In this document: piece by piece, positions 1 through 8,491 of the stretch | How positions within the stretch are numbered: position 1 is the stretch's first letter | Layout of the letters: the number at the start of each line of letters is the position of its first letter | Source: an uncultured Dehalococcoidia bacterium | GTDB taxonomy: Bacteria > Chloroflexota > Dehalococcoidia > Lucifugimonadales > UBA3495 | Reading direction: 5' to 3' | NCBI GenBank assembly: GCA_958296225.1 | Contig: OY282456.1 | Location: 868,001-932,000, forward strand | Length of the DNA: 64,000 nucleotides | Program-made: the position numbers and the translations under genes | The notes under the pieces: generated by a model | What the model saw: the letters and a program-made list of their open reading frames with translations, nothing else | What the model was told of the DNA's origin: nothing | Database searches by the model: none

Positions 1-88
1 CGCAATTTTCTCGACTCATGAGTCGCCCCTATGCCCACCACCAAAACGATGGTATAGTGCCTCAAACTACCTGAAACGAAACGCTACC
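1..88. repeat. MITE, right part (cut by window edge)
   Basis: From about position 13 this stretch matches 2224-2299 almost base for base. It contains half of a palindrome ending GAGTCGCCCC and closes with AAACGCTACC, the inverted end shared by the other MITEs and insertion sequences of this window. It is the right part of the same roughly 120-bp nonautonomous element seen at 2179-2300. The left end lies outside the window. Confidence 0.6.
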
Positions 89-180
89 GGCAGCAAAGCG
101 TGTGGCGATGACGGCTTTCCCCGTGTACGATGTTACCCTCCATCCGAACCGGGCAGTTTCAATAACCTATGGAGCAAGCG

Positions 181-2154
181 ATGCGCCTTGAACAGTCTGC
201 AACACACTCCATCCGTGCATTATTAGAACACAAGTACGGGGACACAGCGCAACTTTCCTTACGGAACGCAGCACGCAATACGTCCGTACTCTGGCGCATC
301 GCCCTCATCCTGCTAGGAATCATCGCCGCCGGCTGCTCCGAGGAGCCGGCGGTGACGCCCCGGCCGGCGCCGACGGCCGCCGGGGTTGCAACGATAATCG
401 CCACCGCCGCCCCAACGGCAACGCCTATCCCGACCGCTACGCCGGCGCCAACGGCAACACCCGTCCCAACGGCTACATCCGCGCCGACCGCCACGCCCGC
501 GCCAACGGCAACACCCGTCCCAACGGCAACACCCGTCCCAACGGCAACACCCGCGCCAACGGCTACGCCCATCCCAACGGCTACGCCCATCCCAACGCCA
601 ACGCCGGCGCCGCCAGCCGCCGCTCCCGGAATAGAGGGCCCGGCTTTCGCCACGCATCTGTACGCGCTGGAGAGTGAGGACGTCAGGCTCGAAAGTTTCG
701 ACGGGAGCGGTGGGGCCATTGAGGTGATGGGGGATGACCTGCTCGTTGCTACGACGAAAGGCCGGCTGGCCCTGGTTTTTTCCGATGGGACGGTGGAATA
801 TCTTGACGGCAACGTTCCGATGAATGCAGCGTCTCTGGTGGAGCATGAGGATTACGATAATCATTTCAATCCGGGGGTCTTTCGGGTTGCCGATATTCTG
901 CTGCAAGAACTTGGCGGGGGGCGTTACGAGCTGTTTGCGACGCACCATTACTTTACCGGCGAGTGTATCCGGTTCCGGTTGTCGTCCACGACGATGCTGA
1001 GGGATGCCGCGGGCGTAACGGTGCGGCCGGAGTGGCGGACGATATTTGACGTGGAACCCTGCCTGCCCTTGCGCTGGTTTGCCGGGCACGAGTCCGGCGG
1101 CAAAATGTTGCAGGACGGCGCAGACCATCTGCTGGTGATAATTGGGCACCAAGGAATAGACAACTGGTGGGCGGAGCCTACGTTTGACGCCGCCCGGCAG
1201 CTGGGCAAACTCGTCCGTATCGCCATCGCAACGGGAGAGGTTGAGACGCTGGCCATCGGCTTTCGCAACTCGCAAGGGCTGGTGAGAGATGCGGACGGCA
1301 ACCTCTGGGCGACCGACCACGGGCCGCAGGGCGGCGACGAACTTAACCTGCTGGAACCGGGCGGCGATTACGGCTGGCCCCGGGTCACCTACGGGGTGCA
1401 GTATGGCCGCGAGGTTCCCCCGACCATCAAGGATGCGGAGCTGGGCCGGCACGACGGTTTCCGCCCGCCGGCGTTCGCCTGGGTGCCATCGCCGGCCCTG
1501 TCCGCCATCGCCGTCAACGACCCGCAGCATTTCCCCCTGTGGCAAGACGACCTGCTGGTTGCCTCGTTTTTTGGCTGGCTCTACCGAGTCCGTCGCATCG
1601 ATACGGACGTGCAGTACGTCGAGCAAATCGAAGTTGGCTACCGCATCCGCGATATAACGTTTATGCCGGATGGACGCATCGCCCTGCTGCGCGATGGCGG
1701 GCTGGTGCATTTTCTGAGCCGTTCCACGATGTACTGCGATGAGGAATCCCGCAATCGCCGCGACGTGTACTCGGTTGACTGCGATGCCATCGCCCCAACG
1801 CCAACGCCAGCGCCAACGCTAACGCCAACTTCGGATGCGGGGGATTCAGGTACGGACACGGCGGCCGGCCAGCAGCTGTTCAGCCAGCAATGCAGCGTTT
1901 GCCACAGTCTGAACGCCGAGCAGCACGGCCCCGGCCCGCACCTCGTCGGCATCATAGGACGCACGCCGGGCGCGGTCAGCGGCTATAATTTCTCAGCGGC
2001 GCTGCGTTCGCTGGACGCCACCTGGACGCAAGACGACATCATCCGGTATCTAACCAACCCGGAGCAGTTCGCCCCCGGCACCTCCATGTCATCACCAGGC
2101 ACCACCGAAACCGAAGCCCGCGCCATCGCCGACTATCTAAACAGCCTCCAATAG
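181..2154 (+). CDS. PQQ-type sugar dehydrogenase fused to cytochrome c, lipoprotein
   Basis: Predicted exported, membrane-anchored sugar dehydrogenase of the glucose/sorbosone dehydrogenase family, about 657 aa. A hydrophobic stretch ends in a lipobox (IIAAGC, Cys about 52). A Pro/Thr/Ala linker follows (about 60-145), then a six-bladed propeller domain with the family motif TDHGPQGGDELN near residue 378. The C-terminal 90 residues are a class I cytochrome c with CSVCH at about 571-575 and a likely axial Met at about 636. The fusion suggests that electrons pass from PQQ to the attached haem and on to a respiratory acceptor. I prefer ATG 181 because GGAG sits 6 nt upstream; ATG 169 overlaps that site. 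The region before the lipobox is unusually long. The gene is flanked on both sides by copies of the same MITE. Confidence 0.85.
   Translation: MRLEQSATHSIRALLEHKYGDTAQLSLRNAARNTSVLWRIALILLGIIAAGCSEEPAVTPRPAPTAAGVATIIATAAPTATPIPTATPAPTATPVPTATSAPTATPAPTATPVPTATPVPTATPAPTATPIPTATPIPTPTPAPPAAAPGIEGPAFATHLYALESEDVRLESFDGSGGAIEVMGDDLLVATTKGRLALVFSDGTVEYLDGNVPMNAASLVEHEDYDNHFNPGVFRVADILLQELGGGRYELFATHHYFTGECIRFRLSSTTMLRDAAGVTVRPEWRTIFDVEPCLPLRWFAGHESGGKMLQDGADHLLVIIGHQGIDNWWAEPTFDAARQLGKLVRIAIATGEVETLAIGFRNSQGLVRDADGNLWATDHGPQGGDELNLLEPGGDYGWPRVTYGVQYGREVPPTIKDAELGRHDGFRPPAFAWVPSPALSAIAVNDPQHFPLWQDDLLVASFFGWLYRVRRIDTDVQYVEQIEVGYRIRDITFMPDGRIALLRDGGLVHFLSRSTMYCDEESRNRRDVYSVDCDAIAPTPTPAPTLTPTSDAGDSGTDTAAGQQLFSQQCSVCHSLNAEQHGPGPHLVGIIGRTPGAVSGYNFSAALRSLDATWTQDDIIRYLTNPEQFAPGTSMSSPGTTETEARAIADYLNSLQ
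388..612 (+). repeat. 15-bp coding tandem repeat (PTATP-type linker)
   Basis: About fourteen imperfect copies of a 15-bp unit of the type CCAACGGCAACACCC encode the linker (PTATPxPTATP) between the lipidated Cys and the catalytic domain of the sugar dehydrogenase. A shorter run of the same type separates propeller and cytochrome near 1795-1830. Length variation by slippage is likely between strains. Confidence 0.85.
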
Positions 2155-2178
2155 AATAGGACTCAGCCGGACGGCAAA

Positions 2179-2300
2179 GGTAGCGTTGCAATTTAGGTGG
2201 TTTAACATTCGGAACCGTAGGGGCGACTCATGAGTCGCCCCTATGCCCACCACCAAAACGATGGTATAGCGCCTCAAACCACCTAAAACGAAACGCTACT
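2179..2300. repeat. MITE with internal perfect palindrome
   Basis: The left end GGTAGCGTTGCAATTTAGG and the right end CCTAAAACGAAACGCTAC are imperfect inverted repeats of the insertion-sequence ends found at 29374 and 34512. Inside is a perfect 22-bp palindrome at 2222-2243 (GGGGCGACTCA and its complement). No coding capacity. The right two-thirds duplicate the start of the window. I found no convincing target duplication. Confidence 0.7.
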
Positions 2301-2398
2301 GACGCCTGACCGCAGAGCCTTTGCAAAGTCAAGGCCGGGAGCTGCGAATTTGCCAGGCCCGGCACTGACCGGCCAATCCCCGGTCGCGGGCTGCGCTA

Positions 2399-2407
2399 TG
2401 CTAGAAT
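2399..2407 (+). promoter_or_regulatory. Extended -10 promoter for phhB cassette
   Basis: TGCTAGAAT has the extended -10 form TGnTAnAAT and lies 21 nt before the ATG of the pterin dehydratase gene, with AAAGGAGG between. I see no good -35. It is the only obvious promoter before the six genes that follow on the same strand. Confidence 0.45.
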
Positions 2408-2428
2408 CACAGCAAAAGGAGGTTCCAA

Positions 2429-2788
2429 ATGGCCGAACTGTACCGCGAACGATGCACCGCCTGCCGGCGCGATTCGCCCCACGTTACCGGTGACGAAATC
2501 GCCGAGCTGCACCCTGCCGTCAACGAATGGGCCCTGATTGACGAATCGGGTATTCCCAAGCTGGCCCGGCAGTTCAAGTTTCGGAACTTTGTCCAGGCTT
2601 TGGAGTTCACCAACGCGCTGGGCGCGCTGGCCGAATCCGAAGGCCACCACCCACGCCTGACCACGGAATGGGGCCGGGTCAGCGTAACCTGGTGGACGCA
2701 CAAAATCCGCAACCTGCACCGGAACGACTTTATTATGGCTGCCAAAACCGACCAACTGTACGCGGCGCCGGCGCCGGCCGAAGGGTAG
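2429..2788 (+). CDS. phhB: 4a-hydroxytetrahydrobiopterin dehydratase
   Basis: Pterin-4a-carbinolamine dehydratase, 119 aa, which dehydrates 4a-hydroxytetrahydropterin during pterin recycling. The family signature is visible in the C-terminal half: EGHHP near 71-75, then the WWTHK segment and HRNDFIMAAKTD near the end. The N-terminus carries a CxxC pair (CTAC, 9-12) that the short family members often lack. A strong ribosome site, AAAGGAGG, lies 7 nt before the ATG. There is no aromatic amino acid hydroxylase gene in the window, so its partner is unknown. The HEPN gene follows after 29 nt and may be co-transcribed. Confidence 0.88.
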   Translation: MAELYRERCTACRRDSPHVTGDEIAELHPAVNEWALIDESGIPKLARQFKFRNFVQALEFTNALGALAESEGHHPRLTTEWGRVSVTWWTHKIRNLHRNDFIMAAKTDQLYAAPAPAEG

Positions 2789-2817
2789 CGGCCAGGCAGC
2801 GGCCGGAGGATGCAGCG

Positions 2818-3234
2818 ATGACCGGGGAAGTGCGCTGGCATTGCCGCTTCCGCAATTTTTCCCGCGCCTACATCCTGCTGAGCGAGGCGGTGGCGCCGGG
2901 GGTTGCAGAGCTGAACGAGCTGGAGCGTGAAGGCGCTATCCGGCGGTTTCAGTACACCTTTCAGCTGGCCTGGCTGACGCTCAAAGACCGGCTGGAGTAC
3001 GGCGGCATTGTGCTGTCCGAGGTTACTCCCCGCCATGTCATCAGGGAAGCCTTCGCCGCCAGGCTGATTGACGATGCCGAGGTCTGGACGGATATGCTGG
3101 TTGACCGCAATCTGATGGCGCATACCTGTGACTTTGCCCGATTTGAGGCGGTACTTGCGAATGTCGGCAACCGCTATCTGGCGGTTCTGGGAGAACTTTA
3201 CCGGCGGCTGGGCGTGGAGCTGCTGGAATTATGA
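2818..3234 (+). CDS. HEPN protein of HEPN-MNT pair (HI0074/HepT-like)
   Basis: 138-aa all-helical protein of the nucleotidyltransferase substrate-binding (HI0074) type. In HEPN-MNT modules this partner is a candidate RNase toxin controlled by an adjacent minimal nucleotidyltransferase. The HEPN R-x4-H motif is present as RNLMAH near residue 101-106. The usual Tyr two residues after the His is replaced by Cys (HTC), so the Tyr that MntA-type enzymes modify in HepT systems is missing here. The start at ATG 2818 follows GGAGG by 8 nt; a longer reading from 2668 overlaps phhB and is unlikely. Its stop overlaps the start of the MNT gene (ATGA), which implies translational coupling. Confidence 0.8.
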   Translation: MTGEVRWHCRFRNFSRAYILLSEAVAPGVAELNELEREGAIRRFQYTFQLAWLTLKDRLEYGGIVLSEVTPRHVIREAFAARLIDDAEVWTDMLVDRNLMAHTCDFARFEAVLANVGNRYLAVLGELYRRLGVELLEL

Positions 3235-3542
3235 CTGCCGCCGACATCCCGCCGGCAACCCGGGAGCGGATGCAGCGGGTTTTCGCCGCCTACCCGGAGC
3301 TGACGGCGGTGACGCTGTTCGGCTCGCGGGCCACGGGCAAGGCCACGCCGCGCTCGGATTACGATTTGGCGACGCACGGCATTACGGACAACTACCGACT
3401 GGGCCGGCTGGCGCTGGACTTGGAGGATTTGGATCTACCGCAGAAGTGCGACGTCAAAGCCTATGAAAGCGTGCGCTATGCGCCGCTCAAACGGCATATT
3501 GATGCCCGCGGGATTATTATTTACCGGGCAGCGGCGAGGTAG
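3231..3542 (+). CDS. Minimal nucleotidyltransferase (MNT) of HEPN-MNT pair
   Basis: 103-aa minimal nucleotidyltransferase of the DNA polymerase beta superfamily. The active-site pattern GS-x(n)-DxD is intact (LFGSRATGK, then SDYDLA, about residues 30-47). In known MntA/HepT modules this protein is the antitoxin and modifies the HEPN partner. Here the HEPN gene comes first and overlaps it by 4 nt. A DUF4365 gene follows almost at once. Function in this context is inferred from family and linkage. Confidence 0.82.
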   Translation: MTAADIPPATRERMQRVFAAYPELTAVTLFGSRATGKATPRSDYDLATHGITDNYRLGRLALDLEDLDLPQKCDVKAYESVRYAPLKRHIDARGIIIYRAAAR

Positions 3543-3546
3543 GACG

Positions 3547-4029
3547 TTGGACTTGAACAAGCGGAAAGAACGGTTTTCGCTGGCTTACATCAACGCGGTA
3601 GCGACCTATGCAGATTGCGAGGTGCTTGAGCCGAAGGTGGATAGCGGCAGCGCGGACGGGATTTTGAAAAGGACTACAATAAGGGAAATCATCGGGTTCC
3701 AGGTCAAGGCCACATCGCGGGACATTGTCGGGCGCGACGGCCGGCGGTTGCATTTTCCGCTTCCGATGCGCGATTATGATAGCCTCCGCAGCGACGGGCC
3801 TCCGTTCATCCTGATTGTTGTTCTGATGCCGGACGACGAAACGCAATGGCTGACGCAGACTGATGATGAGATTTGCCTGCGCCACTGCGGTTACTGGATG
3901 TCGCTTGCGGGCCGGCAGAAAGTATCGAATATCAATAACGTAACGGTTCACATCCCGACAGGGAACGTTTTCGGCAGTCGCCAACTGACCGATTTGATGG
4001 ACAAGGCGGCAAGGGGCGAAACATTATGA
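3547..4029 (+). CDS. DUF4365 domain protein
   Basis: About 160-aa protein matching the DUF4365 pattern: an ERFSxAY N-terminus, a segment with SGSADGIL, and a core strand with IIGFQVKATS near residues 52-61. The QVKAT/QLKAT motif is the conserved centre of this putative nuclease-like domain, often found near restriction or defence genes. The most likely start is TTG 3547 or TTG 3553; no ATG fits without overlapping the MNT gene. Its end overlaps the start of the DUF4268 gene by 4 nt (ATGA). It forms part of a tightly packed four-gene cassette. Molecular function is unproven. Confidence 0.65.
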   Translation: MDLNKRKERFSLAYINAVATYADCEVLEPKVDSGSADGILKRTTIREIIGFQVKATSRDIVGRDGRRLHFPLPMRDYDSLRSDGPPFILIVVLMPDDETQWLTQTDDEICLRHCGYWMSLAGRQKVSNINNVTVHIPTGNVFGSRQLTDLMDKAARGETL

Positions 4030-5021
4030 AGGTGCAAATCCGTGACCAGGAAGCCCTAGCGTCTGTGACTGCTGCGAACTTGCGGGCGTATCTGGAAGCG
4101 CAGGGGTGGGCCGACGCCGGCAATTGGGGGGAATGGGCTACCATCCACAGCAAGGAGCGGAGGGGCAAGTTGTGGGAGATTGCAGTTCCGCTCCGGGATG
4201 ACATCAGCACCTACGCCGAGTTTATGGCCCAGGCGGTTACTACTCTGGCTGAAGCTGAGGACAGATCGCAGTTGGACGTGTTCTACGACCTGACCGGCGC
4301 GAGCGCCGGTACCATGGCGACCGCGCCATTGAACGGGTCCGGCAAAGCGGACGACAATACGACCACACCAAAACTTGCAAGACTGGAGCGCGTTGACCTG
4401 CGCGAGAAATGGAAAACCGGGGCACAGGGTTTCACCCCGTGGCTAGCGCAACCGAACAACTTGGCGGTACTGTCCGAAACCCTGAATATGGAACTGGTGA
4501 CGGCCGGGCAAGAGGAAAGCGTCGGACCGTTCCGCGCCGATATTCTTTGCCGGGATACGTATGATGATTCCTGGGTGCTGATTGAAAACCAGTTGGAACG
4601 CACCGACCATACCCGTCTGGGCCAGTTGTTGACCTACGCCGCCGGGCTACAAACTGTAACTGTCATCTGGGTCTCAGCAACGTTCACTGATGAACACTGC
4701 GCTGCGCTGGACTGGCTGAATGATATTACCGATGACCGGTTTCGGTTTTTCGGGTTGGAAATTGAGCTGTGGCGCATTGGCGATTCGCCCGCCGCGCCCA
4801 AGTTCAACATCGTCTCAAAACCTAACGAATGGATGCGTTCCATCAGCAAAGCCGCCCGGCGCTCCCGTTTTACCGACTTAACCGAACGCAACCTGGGTAT
4901 CGTCCAAATGTGGCAGGAAGGTAAGACCGCTGGCGAAGTAGCAGAACATTTCGGGCTTGACAATCAGTATGCGTCGGATATATTCGGCGCCGTCGGGCGG
5001 ATGGTGCTCGGCGAAGCCTAG
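4026..5021 (+). CDS. DUF4268 / PD-(D/E)XK-like protein
   Basis: 331-aa protein. Residues 1-90 are a DUF4268-like segment (typically GKLWEIAVPL); about 130-230 form a PD-(D/E)XK-like core with FRADIL followed by VLIENQLERTDH, giving a D-x(n)-ExQ active-site variant; the C-terminal 35 residues read as a helix-turn-helix (GKTAGEVAEHFGL). Proteins of this type are found in defence islands and next to restriction genes, but the activity is not established. It is translationally coupled to DUF4365 by ATGA. Degenerate relatives of its core occur at 50196-50573 and 51705-52040. Confidence 0.7.
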   Translation: MKVQIRDQEALASVTAANLRAYLEAQGWADAGNWGEWATIHSKERRGKLWEIAVPLRDDISTYAEFMAQAVTTLAEAEDRSQLDVFYDLTGASAGTMATAPLNGSGKADDNTTTPKLARLERVDLREKWKTGAQGFTPWLAQPNNLAVLSETLNMELVTAGQEESVGPFRADILCRDTYDDSWVLIENQLERTDHTRLGQLLTYAAGLQTVTVIWVSATFTDEHCAALDWLNDITDDRFRFFGLEIELWRIGDSPAAPKFNIVSKPNEWMRSISKAARRSRFTDLTERNLGIVQMWQEGKTAGEVAEHFGLDNQYASDIFGAVGRMVLGEA

Positions 5022-5191
5022 GGACAATCTGCCAGGACAGCAGGCATTTCTCAAGAGATGGCCGATTATATCATCGCCGCCATTGGCGGGGCCGAGACGT
5101 TTGCTAGTTAGCAGGGCGGCGGCAGGCGTAAGTCCTGCCTAGCGGGTCCCACTGTGGTGAAATGGCAATCAAACTAAAGGAGCCAACCCCT

Positions 5192-6214
5192 ATGCGTGTT
5201 GTCTATTCCCTAAAATCCCGCAACCTGAACGCCGTGGCCGCTGAAGCGGCCTGGGCCGAGAGCGTCGGCTACGACGGTATTGCCACCAACGAAACGGCGC
5301 ATGACCCGTTTCTGCCCCTGGCGGTGGCCGCTACCAGCACCAGCCGGGTCACGCTGGAAACCCACGTCGCCATCGCCTTCCCCCGCTCGCCGATGGTGGT
5401 GGCCTATACCGCCCGCGACTTGCAGGACAACAGCGGCGGGCGGTTCCGGCTCGGTTTGGGCACGCAGGTCAAGGGGCATATTGAGCGGCGGTTCTCTACC
5501 CGCTGGACCGGCTCGCCCGGCCCCCGGCTGCGGGAATATGTGCAATCGCTGCACGCCATCTGGAACTGCTGGGATACCGGCAGCAACCTGGAATACGCCG
5601 GCGATTTCTACCAGTTCTCCCTGATGACTCCCTTTTTCAGTCCCGGCCCCAGCGAGTACAACCATCCCCAGGTGTTCACCGCCGCCGTCAACGGGTACAA
5701 CTGCCTGGTGGCCGGCGAGTGCGGCGACGGGCTGATGCTGCACAGCCTGGTTTCGCCGGAATACGTGCGCCAGGTGGTGCAGCCCAACGTCGCCGCGGGC
5801 GCGCGGCGGGCCGGACGGAACCCCGCGGATGTGTCCGTGGTCGGCGGCGGCTTTATCGTAACCGGCCCCAACCAATCCGCCATCCGGGAAATGGCGGCGG
5901 AAACGAAACGGCGCATCGCGTTCTATTCGTCCACCCGCACCTACTTTCCGGTACTGGAGTGCCACGGATTTGAGGACATTGGCCGGCAGCTGCATCGCCT
6001 GTCGCTGGAAGGCAAGTGGGACGAGATGGGCAACCTGGTGCCGGACGAGATGCTCAACGCCTTTGCCATCATCGGCGAGTACGACGAGATTCCCGGTATG
6101 TTCCAGGAGCGCTATGGCGGCCTCGTTGACGAGATGCACTTCTCCATCCAGACCGCCAACGACGCGGAGCAAGGGCAGTTGCGGCGGATAGTTCGGGAGT
6201 TGCAGGAGCAATAG
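5192..6214 (+). CDS. LLM-class flavin-dependent (F420-type) oxidoreductase
   Basis: About 340-aa luciferase-like monooxygenase family protein, close to the TIGR03617-type F420-dependent group. Visible features are the N-terminal strand MRVVYSL, NETAHDPFLPL near residue 30, the RFRLGLGTQVKGHIERRFS core near 85-103 and the SPEYVRQVVQPNV region. The substrate cannot be read from sequence. I prefer ATG 5192, preceded by AAAGGAG at good spacing, over ATG 5162, which has no ribosome site. Paralogues of this family are numerous in SAR202-type Chloroflexota. Confidence 0.83.
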   Translation: MRVVYSLKSRNLNAVAAEAAWAESVGYDGIATNETAHDPFLPLAVAATSTSRVTLETHVAIAFPRSPMVVAYTARDLQDNSGGRFRLGLGTQVKGHIERRFSTRWTGSPGPRLREYVQSLHAIWNCWDTGSNLEYAGDFYQFSLMTPFFSPGPSEYNHPQVFTAAVNGYNCLVAGECGDGLMLHSLVSPEYVRQVVQPNVAAGARRAGRNPADVSVVGGGFIVTGPNQSAIREMAAETKRRIAFYSSTRTYFPVLECHGFEDIGRQLHRLSLEGKWDEMGNLVPDEMLNAFAIIGEYDEIPGMFQERYGGLVDEMHFSIQTANDAEQGQLRRIVRELQEQ

Positions 6215-6226
6215 CGGCCGGGGGCA

Positions 6227-6895
6227 ATGCTGGACGCGCAGCGTTTCAAGCTGGGCAGCGAGTCGGAGCAGACCTACCGGCTGAAATGGGCGGCTTGGGA
6301 GTGGCTGTACGGCGTGGCCGGCTGCCGGTGCCTCGGCTTGGAGGTGCGACTGCAAGGGCCGTGGGGTTCCGTGGTTGACGTAGTTGGCGTTGGCCCCAAC
6401 AACGTGATCTACGCCGTGGAAGTCAAAGTCTCTCGCTCCGACTTCGCGCGGGATAACCATACCGACGCCGACATCGCCCGCCTGCGGAAACGCGCCACCG
6501 CCCTGTCCCGCCGGATTGAGCTGGCGGACGCTGCGTGCTATTGCTCTCCCGGCGACGACCGGGAACGGCTGGCGCTGGAACAGGAACGGCTGCGGGAGCG
6601 GCTGGCTGCGATTTCAACCAAGTTTCGCAATCCGCGGTTTCTGGCCATTGCGGATTACCATTACATTATGGCGCCGGCCGGCGTGGTGCGGGCTGAGCTA
6701 CTGCCGCCGGGATGGGGTCTGCTGGCGCCGGGGCCTGCGGAAATAGTGGCGGCGCCGGCCAAGCCGATTCGCAAGAACGTCGGGATTATAGCCAACGTAC
6801 TGCGCGCCATCGCGCGGGCCAACGCCGTGTCGCTAATGCGGGCCTACGGGGTGCGGTGGGATAGCGAGGGGGCGGAGTTTCCGCAAGGGAGTTGA
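6227..6895 (+). CDS. MmcB-like PD-(D/E)XK nuclease family protein
   Basis: 222-aa protein with a restriction-endonuclease-like core: SVVDVVGV, then VIYAVEVKVSRSDF at about residues 60-73, giving D-x(n)-ExK. The VKVSRSDF motif is typical of the MmcB / DUF2161-like DNA-repair-associated family. A charged helical segment (about 78-130) is inserted after the active site. It begins 12 nt after the LLM gene and is probably co-transcribed with it. Role in DNA metabolism is inferred from the fold only. Confidence 0.62.
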   Translation: MLDAQRFKLGSESEQTYRLKWAAWEWLYGVAGCRCLGLEVRLQGPWGSVVDVVGVGPNNVIYAVEVKVSRSDFARDNHTDADIARLRKRATALSRRIELADAACYCSPGDDRERLALEQERLRERLAAISTKFRNPRFLAIADYHYIMAPAGVVRAELLPPGWGLLAPGPAEIVAAPAKPIRKNVGIIANVLRAIARANAVSLMRAYGVRWDSEGAEFPQGS

Positions 6896-6934
6896 GACTG
6901 GGGGCAATCGCGCCGGACAGCCGGAGACGGGCAG

Positions 6935-7618
6935 TTATTCCACTACCTGGCCACGGTCTTCCAGTTCGTACCAGTACACCTGCCCACCGTCAATAACGCT
7001 CTGAATCTCGCGGTCGTTGCGGATGCTGGCGATGGCGGCGTGGGCCGGATGGCCGGTGAAGCGGGTCAGGAAAGCGGCGTTGCGGGTGGCGCGGTCGGTG
7101 TCCCGCTTATCAGCGGTGTAGGAGATTTCCATGGCAATGTAGTGGGTAGCGCCGTTCCCGTCGGTGACTTCAATAACCAGGTCGGCGCGGCGGAAGCTCC
7201 GCAGCGACGGCGTATCAATGCCGGCGGTGTCGGCGGCCAGGTGCATTTCCAGCAGGTCTTCGTAGGTCAGGGTGCGGGCCAGTTTGAAACCCATCTCCCG
7301 GGCAATGCCGATAGCCTCACGGGCGGTTTTGCTAATGGCATAGGTATCCTTCATATTGGAAATGTCCCCCTCCAGTCTGGCGAACCGCCGGTCGGTTCGG
7401 GTCATAAAGCGTTCAACCTGCGCGTTGAACTGCTTCAGTTCAGCGATAGACTCGGAAGTCTCGGCATTGAACCGGCGCTGCTCCTCCACAAACCGGTCGA
7501 ACCGGGCGGGCAGGTTGATTAGCTCCTCCGTGAGGATTTCGCGCCGCACTGCCTCTTTCCATTCCGGGTTTTCGGCCAGCACGCGCAGCAGGTCTTCGGG
7601 TGTGTTTATGGTTACCAT
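6935..7618 (-). CDS. Coiled-coil plus PD-(D/E)XK-like C-terminal domain protein
   Basis: 227-aa protein of a family common in cyanobacteria and Chloroflexota. Residues 1-35 hold a short motif (TPEDLLRVL, then ILTEELINLP). A coiled coil runs to about residue 95. The C-terminal 120 residues look like a degenerate PD-(D/E)XK fold (RADLVIEVTDG, YIAMEISYTADKRDTDRATRNAAFL). The same architecture occurs at 49478-50199 but split into two overlapping genes. Convergent with the MmcB-like gene. Function unknown. Confidence 0.6.
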   Translation of the reverse strand: MVTINTPEDLLRVLAENPEWKEAVRREILTEELINLPARFDRFVEEQRRFNAETSESIAELKQFNAQVERFMTRTDRRFARLEGDISNMKDTYAISKTAREAIGIAREMGFKLARTLTYEDLLEMHLAADTAGIDTPSLRSFRRADLVIEVTDGNGATHYIAMEISYTADKRDTDRATRNAAFLTRFTGHPAHAAIASIRNDREIQSVIDGGQVYWYELEDRGQVVE

Positions 7619-7678
7619 TAGCAGCCCTCCGTCCCTCCATTATACGCTATACGCCTGCACCCCGTCCGGCATTGCCGC

Positions 7679-8491
7679 CTAGCGGTTCAGCAGCCACCAT
7701 TCCTCGCTGCCCAGCCCGAACTCAATCCGCCGGAATCCTTCGGCAAAGGGGACGCCGCACCGCTCCCCTTGCAGCCGGCAGCCTTCGGTCATCCGCTCCC
7801 GGCGATGGGCGGCGGTGCGGGCGCTGATTTGGGAGGCGTGTTCGCTCAGCGCGTCGGCTTTGAGTTCGATGTGCCGTTCGGTTATCTCGATGAAGGTATC
7901 GGGGCGCTCGGAACCCCACAGCAGCGCCTCCGTAACCTGGTGCGGTTCCAGGCCCTCGGCGGTGATTTGCTCCGGGAAGTCCAGGCGGCTCCAGGCATAG
8001 GAGAAGGCGGCGTCCAGCGCGGCCTGCCCACTGTGGCGGTGGTCGCGGTGGGTATGCGAGGTGACGCGGTAGGGGTCGATGCCGAAAATCACTTCCGGCT
8101 TGTGCTTGCGAATCTGGCGGACTACCTCGCCGCGGTAGGCGTAGGTATCTTCCAGCTCCCCGTCGCCGTGGCGCAGGAACACCACTTCGGCCACGCCCAG
8201 CACTTGGGCGGCGTTTTGCTGCTCAATCTCGCGGGTCGCCGCCAGCGATTCGGGGGTGAAAGACCGGTCGCCGGTGCCCTTGTTGCCGTTGGTGGACATT
8301 AGCACCACTACTTTGGTTCCCGACTCGGCAATCCACTTGGCCATGGTGGCGCCGCAGCCGCCTTCCGCGTCGTCGGGATGGGGCGTCACCACCAGGGCGC
8401 TGCGGGGCGCTTTGGTCATCACCTGCGGCTCCGGCGCGTATTCCTGATTGGGGTAGCCCCAGCCGTCAATGCCGTGGGGTCTGCTGGTCAT
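7679..8491 (-). CDS. PIG-L family zinc-dependent deacetylase
   Basis: 270-aa LmbE/PIG-L-type hydrolase, the family that removes acetyl groups from N-acetylglucosamine-like or mycothiol/bacillithiol precursors. The metal-binding signature PHPDDAE is at residues 37-43 and the downstream histidine cluster SHTHRDHRHS near 150-159, both intact. ATG 8491 follows GGAGG by 6 nt; the longer reading frame to 8599 has no such site. Its product cannot be assigned because there is no partner ligase or glycosyltransferase nearby. Confidence 0.82.
   Translation of the reverse strand: MTSRPHGIDGWGYPNQEYAPEPQVMTKAPRSALVVTPHPDDAEGGCGATMAKWIAESGTKVVVLMSTNGNKGTGDRSFTPESLAATREIEQQNAAQVLGVAEVVFLRHGDGELEDTYAYRGEVVRQIRKHKPEVIFGIDPYRVTSHTHRDHRHSGQAALDAAFSYAWSRLDFPEQITAEGLEPHQVTEALLWGSERPDTFIEITERHIELKADALSEHASQISARTAAHRRERMTEGCRLQGERCGVPFAEGFRRIEFGLGSEEWWLLNR

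Noticed and set aside
400..612. CRISPR-like array
   Set aside because: Period is 15 bp with no spacers, and it encodes the PTATP linker of a lipoprotein.
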